Positions 1-8,451 are shown, counted from the stretch's first letter. The stretch is 64,000 nt of DNA from an uncultured Erythrobacter sp. (GCF_947492365.1 NZ_CANLMB010000002.1:434001-498000), one strand, 5' to 3'. Program-made: numbers and translations. The notes: generated by a model from the letters alone, not told the origin.

Positions 1-91
1 ATGGCTGACTATACCGCTGATACTGACTGGATTGATTGTCACGATCTACGCCGTGACTCGCAAACCCGTGGGGACGGGCAGCGCAGCCTAG
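1..91 (+). CDS. lgt: Prolipoprotein diacylglyceryl transferase, C-terminal fragment
   Basis: Only the last 29 codons are inside the window, in the frame starting at base 2 and ending with TAG at 89-91. They read WLTIPLILTGLIVTIYAVTR followed by a short tail. This matches the final membrane helix of Lgt, where the family usually has (G)QWLTxPLIL near the C-terminus. Lgt moves diacylglyceryl from phosphatidylglycerol to the lipobox cysteine of prelipoproteins in the inner membrane. The gene is cut by the window edge. Its stop lies inside the frame of the following long ORF, which bears on where that gene starts. Confidence 0.75.
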   Translation, partial: WLTIPLILTGLIVTIYAVTRKPVGTGSAA

Positions 92-135
92 ACGGCGGGC
101 TAGACGCTCCAACAACCTATCTGCGCACCCTGCGG

Positions 136-2193
136 TTGATCGAGCCGGACGGGGCCGAAACCGACATTCCGATCGAGATAGTCGAGGGCTTTGCGCCTTC
201 GCCCTTTGACGGGGCGGAGGCTGCTGCTGCCCGTGAAAAGGCGCGCGCCGAAGCGGAAGCGCGCACAGCCGAGGAAGCTCGCCAAAAGGCCGAAGCCGAG
301 AAACGCGAACGCGAAGAGGCTGAGAAGAAGGCCAAGGTCGCGGCCGAGGAAAAAGCGCGACTTGAAGCGGAGGCCAGAGCCAAGGCTGCGGCAGAGGAAA
401 AGGCCACGGCGGAAGCCGCAGCCAAAGCAAAAGCCGAGGCCGAAGCAAAGGCGCGGATCGAAGCCGAAAAGAAAGCAAAGGCAGAAGCAGAGGCAAAGGC
501 CGCAGCAGAAGAGGCGCGCAAGAAGGCCGAGGCGCGCGCCAAAGCGAAGGCAGAAGCTGAGGCCCGTGCCAAGGCCGAGGCCGAAGAAATGGAGCGGCTA
601 GAACGCGAGCTTCAAGAGAAGGCGCGGCTCGAGATTGAAAAGAAGGCTGCGGCCAGAGCCAAGAAAGAAGCGGAAGAAAAGGCAAAGCGCGAAGCCGCTA
701 CGAAAGCCAAGGCGGCTGCCGAGGCCAAGGCCCAAGCAGAGGCCAAGGCCCAAGCAGAGGCCAAAGCCGAAGCCGAAGCCAAGGCCAAGCAGGAGGCAGA
801 GGCAAGGGCGAAGAAAGAAGAAGCCGCCGCTGCAGCCAAAGCCAAGAAAGTGGCCGAGGAAAAAGCAAAGCGCGAAGCAGAGGCCAAAGCGAAGAAAGAG
901 GCTGAAGCCAAAGCCAAGCAGGAAGCCCAGGACAAAGCTCGGATCGAAGCGGAGAAAAAGGCCAAGGCCGAAGCCGCAGCGAAAGCAGCCACTGAGAAGA
1001 AGGCCAAGGAAGAGGCCAAAGCCAAGAAGGCTGCGCAAAAGGCCGCCGCTGAGAAGAAGGCGAAAGATGAGGCCGAAGCCAAGGCTAAAGCCGAACAAGC
1101 CGCCGCCAAAGCCGAACAAGCCGCCGCCAAAGCCGCCGAACTCGCCAAGAACAAGGATCTGGGCAAGGTCTTCCGCCGTCTCATCCGCGAAACCGGCCCG
1201 ATCAGCCTCGCGCACTATATGGCCGAGAGCAATGCGCGCTATTACACATCGCGTGACCCTCTGGGCGAAGAAGCCGATTTCATCACTGCGCCCGAAGTTA
1301 GCCAGATGTTCGGCGAACTTATCGGACTATGGATCGCCGATCTGTGGGTCCGCATGGGCGCGCGCAAACGCATCCACTATGTCGAGCTTGGACCGGGCCG
1401 CGGCACGCTGGCCAAGGACGCGATGCGCACCGCAACGCGCTATGAATTCGACCCGCAGATCCATTTCGTCGAAACCTCGCCTGCCTTGCGCAAATTGCAG
1501 AGCGAGGCCTTCCCCGACGCCCAGCATCACGACGACCTCTCGACGCTCCCCGACGACGCGCCCCTACTGATCGTCGCCAACGAGTTTTTCGACGCGCTGC
1601 CGATCCACCAACTGGTACGTTCTGCGCAAGGCTGGCACGAGCGGATGATTGGCCTTGAGGGCGATGAATTCGCCTTTGTGGCGGGCGACAAGCCGATGGA
1701 CACGATCGTGCCCAAGAGCTGGAAGAGCGCTTCGCAAGGCACGATGATCGAGACCAGCCCGGCAGCCAGCGCGGTTATGACCGAAATCGCCCAGCGTCTC
1801 AAAGAGCAGGGCGGCGCTGCGCTTATAATCGACTACGGCGCTCTCGAACTGCGCGCAGGCTCAACGCTTCAGGCGATCCGCAGCCACGAAAAGGTCGATC
1901 CTCTCGCCATGCCGGGCGAAGCCGATCTGACCGCGCATGTCGATTTCGAGCTGCTCAGGGATGTCGCCAAGAAGAACGGCGCGGATGTCATGGGCCTCCA
2001 GATGCAGGGCGAGTGGCTGCGCCAAATGGGGATCGATGTCCGGCTCGAAGCGCTCCAGCGCAAGAATCCAGCCGAGGCTGACAAGCTCAAACGGCAATAT
2101 GACCGGCTAATGGATGATGCGCAGATGGGCCTGTTGTTCAAGGTGCTGGGTATTTGCGGGCGCCGCTGGCCGATTGGGGTCGGGTTTGAATAG
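136..2193 (+). CDS. MidA/NDUFAF7-family SAM-dependent methyltransferase with long A/K/E-rich coiled-coil N-terminus
   Basis: The last ~350 residues are a class I protein arginine methyltransferase of the MidA/NDUFAF7 (DUF185, COG1565) family. Visible landmarks are GPISLAHYMAESN, FITAPEVSQMFGELIG, the SAM loop VELGPGRGTLAKD, ANEFFDALP and IIDYGA. The mitochondrial relative assists complex I assembly. Before it, about bases 215-1150 encode ~310 residues almost wholly of Ala, Lys, Glu and Arg, a predicted long coiled coil like the TolA stalk and unlike ordinary ~350-residue MidA proteins. The start is uncertain. An ATG at base 1 would overlap lgt by 91 bases. The only other ordinary start before ATG 589 is TTG 136, which lacks a clear ribosome binding site. 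The coding frame is continuous, so the fusion is not a frameshift artefact as given. Confidence 0.8.
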   Translation: MIEPDGAETDIPIEIVEGFAPSPFDGAEAAAAREKARAEAEARTAEEARQKAEAEKREREEAEKKAKVAAEEKARLEAEARAKAAAEEKATAEAAAKAKAEAEAKARIEAEKKAKAEAEAKAAAEEARKKAEARAKAKAEAEARAKAEAEEMERLERELQEKARLEIEKKAAARAKKEAEEKAKREAATKAKAAAEAKAQAEAKAQAEAKAEAEAKAKQEAEARAKKEEAAAAAKAKKVAEEKAKREAEAKAKKEAEAKAKQEAQDKARIEAEKKAKAEAAAKAATEKKAKEEAKAKKAAQKAAAEKKAKDEAEAKAKAEQAAAKAEQAAAKAAELAKNKDLGKVFRRLIRETGPISLAHYMAESNARYYTSRDPLGEEADFITAPEVSQMFGELIGLWIADLWVRMGARKRIHYVELGPGRGTLAKDAMRTATRYEFDPQIHFVETSPALRKLQSEAFPDAQHHDDLSTLPDDAPLLIVANEFFDALPIHQLVRSAQGWHERMIGLEGDEFAFVAGDKPMDTIVPKSWKSASQGTMIETSPAASAVMTEIAQRLKEQGGAALIIDYGALELRAGSTLQAIRSHEKVDPLAMPGEADLTAHVDFELLRDVAKKNGADVMGLQMQGEWLRQMGIDVRLEALQRKNPAEADKLKRQYDRLMDDAQMGLLFKVLGICGRRWPIGVGFE
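721..756 (+). repeat. 18-bp tandem repeat inside coiled-coil region
   Basis: Two exact copies of an 18-base unit (721-738 and 739-756) encode E-A-K-A-Q-A twice. It is in frame and lies in the low-complexity stalk of the MidA fusion. Copy-number change would lengthen or shorten the coiled coil without a frameshift. Confidence 0.85.
1090..1131 (+). repeat. 21-bp tandem repeat inside coiled-coil region
   Basis: Two exact copies of a 21-base unit (1090-1110 and 1111-1131) encode A-E-Q-A-A-A-K twice, just before the methyltransferase domain begins. The unit encodes exactly one heptad, so each copy would add one heptad to the helix. Confidence 0.85.
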
Positions 2194-2215
2194 CCCCTCA
2201 CAAGGGGTAACTTTT
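2194..2215 (+). terminator. Possible short terminator hairpin after midA
   Basis: Directly after the TAG stop, CCCCT (2194-2198) pairs with AGGGG (2203-2207) around a four-base loop and is followed by TAACTTTT. The stem is only five pairs and the T run is imperfect, so this is a weak candidate. Confidence 0.4.
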
Positions 2216-2259
2216 CGCAGCATTTGCACGTATTACTTCCCGCTTCACGGGAGAATGAC

Positions 2260-2691
2260 ATGATTGCGCGCCTCGTTCTGGGATTGATGACCACGCTTTC
2301 GGCTTTCATGCTGAGCATTGCGCCTGCGAGCGCGGCTGATGCGATCTCTGGACGCTGGATCACTGAAGAGCGCGATGCTGTGGTCGAGATCAAGACATGC
2401 GGCAATGCGACCTGCGGCACGATTGCGCGCTTTCTGGTGACCCCGCCCGATGGCGCCGATCAGCGCGACATCAACAATCCTGAACCAAGATTGCGAACAC
2501 GCCGCCTGCTCGGCTTGCCGATCCTGACCGAGTTCCGCGAGGATGACGATCAGTGGCGCGGGCGGATTTATGACCCCAATTCGGGGCGCAGCTATCGTTC
2601 GGTTGTTCGCCGCACGGGTGCCAATACGCTCGAAGTGCGCGGCTGTATCGGCCCGTTTTGTCAGACGCAGACCTGGCGCAGGGCGCGTTAG
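2260..2691 (+). CDS. DUF2147 family secreted protein
   Basis: A 143-residue protein with an N-terminal signal peptide (hydrophobic stretch to about residue 25, cleavage likely after ASA) and one DUF2147 domain. The domain is recognised from GRWITEERDAVVEI, the early C-x4-C pair (KTCGNATCG), WRGRIYDPNSGRSYR, and LEVRGCIGPFCQTQTW at the end. Family members are small exported beta-rich proteins of unknown role. The ATG at 2260 is preceded by GGGAG at good spacing, so it is preferred over upstream in-frame codons. It stands alone between midA and the convergent transporter operon. Confidence 0.8.
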   Translation: MIARLVLGLMTTLSAFMLSIAPASAADAISGRWITEERDAVVEIKTCGNATCGTIARFLVTPPDGADQRDINNPEPRLRTRRLLGLPILTEFREDDDQWRGRIYDPNSGRSYRSVVRRTGANTLEVRGCIGPFCQTQTWRRAR

Positions 2692-2755
2692 GTTTGGTAT
2701 CCTCGCTAGACGCGCAGCATAGCTGCGCCCGCTGCGGGGCGGCCGCGCGGCCTTG

Positions 2756-2772
2756 CGGTTGCTTTGCAACCG
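2756..2772. terminator. Hairpin between convergent genes
   Basis: CGGTTGC (2756-2762) pairs perfectly with GCAACCG (2766-2772) around TTT. It sits in the 87-base gap between the ends of the DUF2147 gene and the minus-strand transporter gene. It is followed by TCTTGGTT on the plus strand, so it may terminate one or both transcripts. Confidence 0.5.
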
Positions 2773-2778
2773 TCTTGG

Positions 2779-4317
2779 TTAGAGCCCGATTCTCTCGGCT
2801 AACTGGGCGGCGGCGTCTGCTGGGCTGAGCTTGCCTTCGCCTTCACGGTCCACGGCGAAATTGGCCTCGCGCATGTCTTCGACCGAAATGGCCCCGATCA
2901 GGGGTTCGAGCGCGCTTACGATCCCCTCGTCATTTGCGATACGCGGGCTCATCATCAGCATTGCATCGTAGCTTGGCAGAGCCTCGCGCGGGTCGTCCAG
3001 CACCACCAGACGATCCGCCGCGATACGGCCGTCGGACGTGTAAGCGCTGATCACATCAGCCTCGCCCGAGCGCAGCGCGTTATACATGAAGGTCGGCGAG
3101 AAATTGCGCGTTTCGCTAAAGCGCATTCCGTAAGCCTCGCGCACCGAAATCCATTCGGGACGCTCAAAGAATTCAGGATCGCCGCCCACGGTTAGCTGCG
3201 GACCAACCGGCACGAGATCTTCAAGCGAGGTCACACCCAGTTCCGCCGCACGATCCTCGCGCATGGCAAAGGCGTAAGCGTTCTCGAAACCGAGCCGCCC
3301 GAGCACCCGCACGCCGGTCGTCTCACGCTCCCATTCCACGATGGTTTCATACATGGCCTCGCGCCCAGGATTGTCGCTGCGGCCGAGCTCGTTGGTCCAG
3401 ATCGTGCCGGTGTAATCGACTGAGATGTCGATGCTGGACGAGGCGACCGCGCTATGGACCACTGCCGATCCCAGCCCATCGCGATATTCGACATTGTAGC
3501 CTGCTGCCTCCAGCTGCGATCCGATCAATTGGGCGAGGATATATTGCTCGGAAAACTGCTTTGAGGCGATGATGATCGTGTTGTCATCTTCGCCATCCGA
3601 TTGCGCGTAAAGCGCCCCCGCAACGCCGAGCGCGACTGCGACCAGACCAGCGCCCCACATCCAGCGTTTGCGACTGGCGAACCCGCGCTCGACTAGTCCG
3701 AGCAAGGCATCGACCACCAGCGCCAGACCCGCGCTCGCGATGCACCCGGCCAGAACCAGCGCCCAATTCTGCGTCTGCAATCCGGCGAAGATCGGATCGC
3801 CAAGGCTGGGCTGGCCGATTGTGGTGGCGAGCGTTGCTGCGCCAATCGTCCAAACGCTCGCAGTGCGAATGCCGGCCATGATGAAGGGAGCGGCCAGCGG
3901 GGCCTCGACAAGAGTGAGCTTTTGCCAGCCGGTCATGCCGACTCCGTCGGCGGCTTCGAGCACGCCAGGGTCGAGATTGGCCTGCGCGGTCACCGCATTG
4001 CGCAGGATCGGCAGTAGCGCATAAAGCGCCAATGCGAGCAGTGCTGGCAGGAAGCCAAGCGTCGGCAAATCTTCGCCGAACACTGCGCGCAGGCTCAAAA
4101 GGATCGGGAAGAACAGCGCGAGCAGTGCCAGCGCGGGTATCGTCTGCACAAGGCTGGCAAAACCCAGCGCGATGCGCGCAACGGCCTGCGAACGGCTGGC
4201 CCAGACCGCGAGCGGCAGAGCGACCAGAATGCCCAGCCCGATAGCGCTTGCCGAAAGCACGATATGCGCGGCGAATTTGTCGCCAAGGCCAAGCAGAATG
4301 GTCCAGATTTCGCTCAT
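2779..4317 (-). CDS. Glycine betaine/osmoprotectant ABC transporter: permease fused to substrate-binding domain
   Basis: A 512-residue fusion protein. Residues ~15-205 form a BPD_transp_1 permease (ProW/OpuBB type) with several membrane helices and the EAA-like loop ADGVGMTGWQKLTLVEAPLAAP. A further helix near 220-240 is followed by an OpuAC-type substrate-binding domain (~245-510) containing IIIASKQFSEQYILAQLIG, DYTGTIWTN and TYNPxF-like FSPTFMYNALRSGEADVISAY. The binding domain is thus tethered to the membrane facing the periplasm. The family imports betaine, choline or proline for osmoprotection. The ATG overlaps the stop of the ATPase gene by 4 bases (ATGA), consistent with coupled translation. 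The exact substrate cannot be read from sequence. Confidence 0.88.
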   Translation of the reverse strand: MSEIWTILLGLGDKFAAHIVLSASAIGLGILVALPLAVWASRSQAVARIALGFASLVQTIPALALLALFFPILLSLRAVFGEDLPTLGFLPALLALALYALLPILRNAVTAQANLDPGVLEAADGVGMTGWQKLTLVEAPLAAPFIMAGIRTASVWTIGAATLATTIGQPSLGDPIFAGLQTQNWALVLAGCIASAGLALVVDALLGLVERGFASRKRWMWGAGLVAVALGVAGALYAQSDGEDDNTIIIASKQFSEQYILAQLIGSQLEAAGYNVEYRDGLGSAVVHSAVASSSIDISVDYTGTIWTNELGRSDNPGREAMYETIVEWERETTGVRVLGRLGFENAYAFAMREDRAAELGVTSLEDLVPVGPQLTVGGDPEFFERPEWISVREAYGMRFSETRNFSPTFMYNALRSGEADVISAYTSDGRIAADRLVVLDDPREALPSYDAMLMMSPRIANDEGIVSALEPLIGAISVEDMREANFAVDREGEGKLSPADAAAQLAERIGL

Positions 4318-5111
4318 GCCAGACGGCCTTCCATCGCAGCCAGTCGCTCGGCCTGTTCGCGCGGAACCGCGACGAGGTTTTGCGCAATTTCGCCGCCTGC
4401 ACCCGTTAGAAGTTCGCGTGGAGTGTTGTCGGCCACGAGCTTGCCAAAGGACATCACCAGCACGCGGTCGGCAAGCAGCAGCGCCTCAGCCATGTCATGC
4501 GTGACCATGATGGTGGTGAGGCCGAGCTTTTCGTGCAGCTCGCGCACCTTCTCACCCAAAGCAGCGCGGGTGATCGGGTCGAGCGCTCCGAACGGTTCGT
4601 CCATGATCAGCAGTTCGGGATCGCCTGCCAGAGCGCGCGCAACACCGACACGCTGACGTTGCCCGCCGGACAGCTCATCTGGCATGCGGCTTGCCATATC
4701 CGGCTCCAGCTCGACCAGAGTGAGCAGTTCGGCGATCCGCCCATCGCTCAACTTCTCTCCGGCCAGACGCGGTCCGATGGCGATATTCTCACCAACGGTG
4801 AAATGGGGAAACAGGCCGATCCCTTGAAACACATATCCGACCCTGCGGCGAAGCTGCGACTGCTTCAGCCCGGTCACATCCTCGCCGCCAAACAGCACGC
4901 GCCCCATGCTGGGTGTCACGAGCGTGTTGACCATTTTGAGCAAGGTCGATTTGCCCGAACCCGACGATCCAACCAGCGCGACAAAGCTGCCTGCGTCGAT
5001 AGTGCAGTCCACACCGGCGACCGCGACCACGTCGCCATATCGCCGTTCTATGCTTTCGAATGCCAGAACCGGAGTTTTGGCGGTGTCGTGTTCGGATGTT
5101 GAGGAGATCAG
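4314..5111 (-). CDS. Osmoprotectant ABC transporter ATP-binding protein (unusual start codon)
   Basis: ATPase partner of the downstream permease/binding fusion. Walker A is GSSGSGKST, the Q-loop is VFQGIGLFPHFT, the signature is LSGGQRQRVGVARAL, Walker B is LLIMDEPFGALD, and the switch His is in MVTHD. The C-terminus has no obvious CBS domains. The first ordinary start is GTG at 5030, but the frame is open upstream to a stop at 5153. The residues just before that GTG, VLAFESIERRYGD, are the conserved first strand of an ABC domain. No ATG, GTG or TTG occurs there. A CTG at 5111 has GGGA five bases upstream and is the best guess. The kinase gene ends 47 bases earlier on the same strand. Confidence 0.85.
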   Translation of the reverse strand: MISSTSEHDTAKTPVLAFESIERRYGDVVAVAGVDCTIDAGSFVALVGSSGSGKSTLLKMVNTLVTPSMGRVLFGGEDVTGLKQSQLRRRVGYVFQGIGLFPHFTVGENIAIGPRLAGEKLSDGRIAELLTLVELEPDMASRMPDELSGGQRQRVGVARALAGDPELLIMDEPFGALDPITRAALGEKVRELHEKLGLTTIMVTHDMAEALLLADRVLVMSFGKLVADNTPRELLTGAGGEIAQNLVAVPREQAERLAAMEGRLA

Positions 5112-5157
5112 ATTGGTCCCGATTTGCCCGTGCAGCGCCAGCCTAGAAGATCACGGC

Positions 5158-6717
5158 CTATCGCGCCAGTTGTTCAGCCGGAATGACAATCTTCATCGCA
5201 AGTCCTTCGGCATTCCAGTTCGTTTCGAAAGAACCACCCAGCTGATTCCCGATCGACATTTTGACCAGCCGTGAGCCAAAGCCTTGCTCGCCCGGGCCCG
5301 AGGCGTCTGGGCCGCCGCTCTCGTGCCAGGAAATCCGCACATTCTCATTTTCGGATGCGACCTCGATCGCGACACTGCCGCCGGCTGCGCTCAGCGCCCC
5401 GTACTTTGCGGCATTGGTTGCAAGTTCGTGGATCACCAAAGCAATTGGTGTGGCCGAACGCGCCCCAATCGCGATTTCCTCGCCAGTGATCCTGACCGTG
5501 TCATGTCCCGGAACCCCGTAAGGTGCCATGAGAATATGTAGCAAATTCTTGAGCCGATCCTCGTCGCTCGGCTCGATCTGCAGGGCAAATTCCTGCGCCC
5601 GGGAAAGCGCGCGGATATTCTCGCTGAGCGATTTGGCAAACGCGCCAAGCGATGCATCGCCACGAGACTGAAGGCCAATCAGTCCGGTAATGACTGCAAA
5701 GATGTTCTTGATCCGGTGCGTCAGTTCATTGGCAAGCCATTCGCGCTCTTCCGAGATTTGATAGCGCTCGTGGATGTCGGTTATCGTGCCGTACCAATTC
5801 TCGACGGTGCCATCAGCGTCATAGACCGGAACCGCGCGGCAAATCACCCAGCGATATTCGCCGCTGGCGTGACGGATGCGAAACTCCCGCCCGAATGCGC
5901 TCCCTTCGCAGATTGCCTGTTCCCATTCTTTCATCACCGCATCACGTTCATCGGGGTGGAAAAGCATCTGCCACCCACCCTCCGGCATCGCGTCAATCCC
6001 TAGAAATTCAAACCAGCGCCGGTTAAAGAAGCTGAATTCGCCGTGGCCGTTGGTTGACCAGGCGATATCGGGAATGCTGTTTGCGAAGATGCGAAACCTT
6101 TCTTCGCTCAGTTCGCGCTCTTTCGCCGCTTGCACCTGATCACGATGGCCGCCAATGCGCCGCATGACCGCATTGGCCAGCACTCCGAGGCCCTCGCGCT
6201 CGAAATCGGACAGACCATCTGCCCGCGAGACTGTGTCTGAAACGCACAATGCGCCCAGCGGAGCGCCTTCTGCCGAAACCAGGGGCCAGGCGGCGTAAAA
6301 ACGAACCTTGGGCGGCGCTGTTACGGCGGCAAAACCGGCTACATCCGGGTGCGCGGTCGTGTCCCGAAACTCGACAAAGCCGGATTTGTACATCGAATAA
6401 GCGCACAAATTGTCGGAGCGGACAACTGAGGGGCCACTGGGTGCGCCAAAATCCGCCAGGAGGAGCTGGTCATGTTCCTCGATCAGATTGACCATCGCAA
6501 CCGGCGTCTTACACAATTGTGCGGCGAAGCGGGCAATCTCCATCAGCTCTGCATCGCCCTGCAACTGATTGAGCCCATAACTGGCCATTACGGCAAGGCG
6601 CTGATCCTCGGCACAATATTGCTGCGCAGGCGATTGACCATTGGGCCAGAGATCGGGCTGGTTAGCGTTCAGGGTGCGACTCCTTGCCTGTCGTCTAACA
6701 GGAATGGCCGAAGCCAT
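5158..6717 (-). CDS. GAF-PAS-HWE sensor histidine kinase
   Basis: A cytosolic sensor kinase of about 519 residues with no membrane helices. A GAF domain spans about residues 45-180 and a PAS domain with PAC about 205-320. The HWE-type kinase core follows: the H-box is ELTHRIKNIFAV (His ~334), the N-box is VIHELATNAAKYGAL, and the WxE signature is ISWHESGG. HWE kinases in alphaproteobacteria commonly feed light, blue-light or general-stress phosphorelays. Start ATG 6717 has GGGA six bases upstream; a TTG at 6762 would add 15 residues. It is co-oriented with and just upstream of the osmoprotectant transporter, so an osmotic or stress role is possible but inferred only from position. No response regulator is adjacent. 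Confidence 0.88.
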   Translation of the reverse strand: MASAIPVRRQARSRTLNANQPDLWPNGQSPAQQYCAEDQRLAVMASYGLNQLQGDAELMEIARFAAQLCKTPVAMVNLIEEHDQLLLADFGAPSGPSVVRSDNLCAYSMYKSGFVEFRDTTAHPDVAGFAAVTAPPKVRFYAAWPLVSAEGAPLGALCVSDTVSRADGLSDFEREGLGVLANAVMRRIGGHRDQVQAAKERELSEERFRIFANSIPDIAWSTNGHGEFSFFNRRWFEFLGIDAMPEGGWQMLFHPDERDAVMKEWEQAICEGSAFGREFRIRHASGEYRWVICRAVPVYDADGTVENWYGTITDIHERYQISEEREWLANELTHRIKNIFAVITGLIGLQSRGDASLGAFAKSLSENIRALSRAQEFALQIEPSDEDRLKNLLHILMAPYGVPGHDTVRITGEEIAIGARSATPIALVIHELATNAAKYGALSAAGGSVAIEVASENENVRISWHESGGPDASGPGEQGFGSRLVKMSIGNQLGGSFETNWNAEGLAMKIVIPAEQLAR

Positions 6718-6919
6718 ACAGAATCCCGGATCGAGGTCAAATTGACCCCGCTGCAAAAGCAATCCAATGGTCGTGGGCCCTAGTCCAAGCTTTAGCTTGG
6801 TGTCTGGCGTTGGCGGGAAGTGAACGGGTTGCTAAGGCGCACAAAGCAATCCCTTATCGCTTGCTGCCCGGAATGATATCCGGTGCAGGCAGGCCGGTGA
6901 AAGACAACGAAAGACTATC

Positions 6920-8101
6920 ATGCGAGCAACCCCTCAATTCGATTTCCAACTGGGCGAATCCGCCGAAATGATCCGCGAAAGTGTTGGCCGGTTTGCCGAT
7001 GAGCAGATCATGCCTATCGCCGACCGGATTGACCGCGAAGACTATTTTCCGCGCGCTGAACTCTGGGCGCAAATGGGCGAGTTGGGCCTTCATGGCATTA
7101 CAGTTTCCGAGGAAGATGGCGGGCTGGGGCTTGGCTATCTGGAACATGTCATCGCTGTCGAGGAAGTCAGCCGCGCGAGCGCTTCGCTGGGCCTCTCTTA
7201 CGGCGCGCATTCCAACCTTTGCGTCAACCAGATCCGCCGATGGGGCAATGACGAGCAGCGCGCCAAATATCTGCCCGGTCTGATTTCGGGCGAGCATGTC
7301 GGCAGCCTTGCCATGAGCGAGGCGGGCGCGGGTTCAGACGTGGTTTCTATGAAGCTCAAAGCCGAGGCAGTGTCCGATGAGCAAGGGGGCGGCTATGTCC
7401 TCAACGGCACCAAGTTCTGGATCACCAACGCGACCGAGGCCGACACTCTGGTGGTCTATGCCAAGACCGACGGACAGGCCGGATCGCGTGGGATCACCGC
7501 CTTCCTGATCGAGAAAGGCGATGAAGGCTTTTCCATCGGCCAGAAGATCGAAAAAGTCGGCATGAAGGGCTCCCCCACTGCCGAGCTGGTCTTCGACGAT
7601 TGCCACATTCCCGAAGAGCGCGTGATGGGCCCGCTGAACGGCGGAGTCGGCGTGCTGATGAGCGGGCTGGATTACGAGCGCGTTGTGCTTTCAGGCATCC
7701 AGCTCGGGATCATGCAGGCCTGCCTCGACACCGTCATCCCCTACCTTCGCGACCGCAAGCAATTCGGCAAACCCATCGGCAGTTTCCAGCTTATGCAGGG
7801 CAAGGTCGCGGACATGTATGTCGCGCTGCAATCAGCGCGCGCCTACACCTACGCGGTGGCCAAGGCGTGCGATGCCGACCAGACGACACGGTTCGATGCG
7901 GCAGGCACGATCCTGCTGTCGTCGGAGAACGCCTTCCGCGTCGCCGCCGAAAGCGTGCAGGCGCTGGGCGGTGCAGGCTACACGCTCGACTGGCCGGTTG
8001 AGCGTTATTTGCGCGATGCAAAACTGCTCGATATCGGGGCGGGCACAAACGAGATCCGCCGGATGCTGATCGGCCGCGAGCTGATCGGGGCTGCTGGGTG
8101 A
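6920..8101 (+). CDS. ivd: Isovaleryl-CoA dehydrogenase
   Basis: A 393-residue acyl-CoA dehydrogenase, the FAD enzyme that oxidises isovaleryl-CoA to 3-methylcrotonyl-CoA in leucine degradation. Seen are LAMSEAGAGSDV, KFWITNA, YLRDAKLLDIGAGTNEIRRMLIGREL, and GLDYERVVLSGIQLG. In isovaleryl-CoA dehydrogenases the catalytic Glu sits in this helix rather than near the C-terminus. Placement directly ahead of the methylcrotonyl-CoA carboxylase beta gene supports the specific assignment. The gene is transcribed divergently from the kinase across a 157-base-plus gap, and its stop overlaps the next start (GTGA). Confidence 0.9.
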   Translation: MRATPQFDFQLGESAEMIRESVGRFADEQIMPIADRIDREDYFPRAELWAQMGELGLHGITVSEEDGGLGLGYLEHVIAVEEVSRASASLGLSYGAHSNLCVNQIRRWGNDEQRAKYLPGLISGEHVGSLAMSEAGAGSDVVSMKLKAEAVSDEQGGGYVLNGTKFWITNATEADTLVVYAKTDGQAGSRGITAFLIEKGDEGFSIGQKIEKVGMKGSPTAELVFDDCHIPEERVMGPLNGGVGVLMSGLDYERVVLSGIQLGIMQACLDTVIPYLRDRKQFGKPIGSFQLMQGKVADMYVALQSARAYTYAVAKACDADQTTRFDAAGTILLSSENAFRVAAESVQALGGAGYTLDWPVERYLRDAKLLDIGAGTNEIRRMLIGRELIGAAG

Positions 8102-8451
8102 GCTGGCTCCACATTATCGCTGCAGGCCTGATTGTCTTCGCAACAATCTTTCACTCATTGATGGGTGAGAAGAAACTGATTGCGCCCACGCTCGCTGTCG
8201 ATGATCCCTTCATCAAAGACCCCATGACGCAAGGCATAACCCGGTTTGGCTGGCATTCTTCCAGCGGGTTCTTCTTGCTTTCCGCGTTAATTGTCGTCTT
8301 GCCGGGCACGCCTGCAGCGCTTGTCTGGGCGACCGGGGCTTTGTGGTTGGTGCTTGGACTTACCAATCTGATCATGATGGCGGCCAAACATCCGGGCGGG
8401 TATCTGCTATCGCTGATCGGTATTTTGATTTTGGCAGGAGAAGCGTTTTAG
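8098..8451 (+). CDS. Small membrane protein in leucine-degradation operon
   Basis: A 117-residue protein with about four hydrophobic segments (residues ~3-20, 55-75, 75-95, 98-115). It starts at GTG 8098, overlapping the ivd stop by four bases. The segments read WLHIIAAGLIVFATIFHSLMG, then FGWHSSSGFFLLSALIVVLPG, and a C-terminal pair. I do not recognise a named family. Overlaps on both sides indicate one translationally coupled operon with ivd and the carboxylase, though the link to leucine metabolism is only positional. Confidence 0.7.
   Translation: MSWLHIIAAGLIVFATIFHSLMGEKKLIAPTLAVDDPFIKDPMTQGITRFGWHSSSGFFLLSALIVVLPGTPAALVWATGALWLVLGLTNLIMMAAKHPGGYLLSLIGILILAGEAF

Noticed and set aside
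598..1215. Long minus-strand and other-frame ORFs over the coiled-coil region (e.g. 598-1215 minus, 635-1570 plus)
   Set aside because: They arise from the low-complexity A/K/E codons of the MidA stalk read in other frames; they lack domains and ribosome binding sites.
8343..8450. Extended start for the DUF1330 gene at 8343
   Set aside because: The extra 36 residues lie inside the preceding gene and outside the domain; GTG 8451 with AGGAG upstream fits better.
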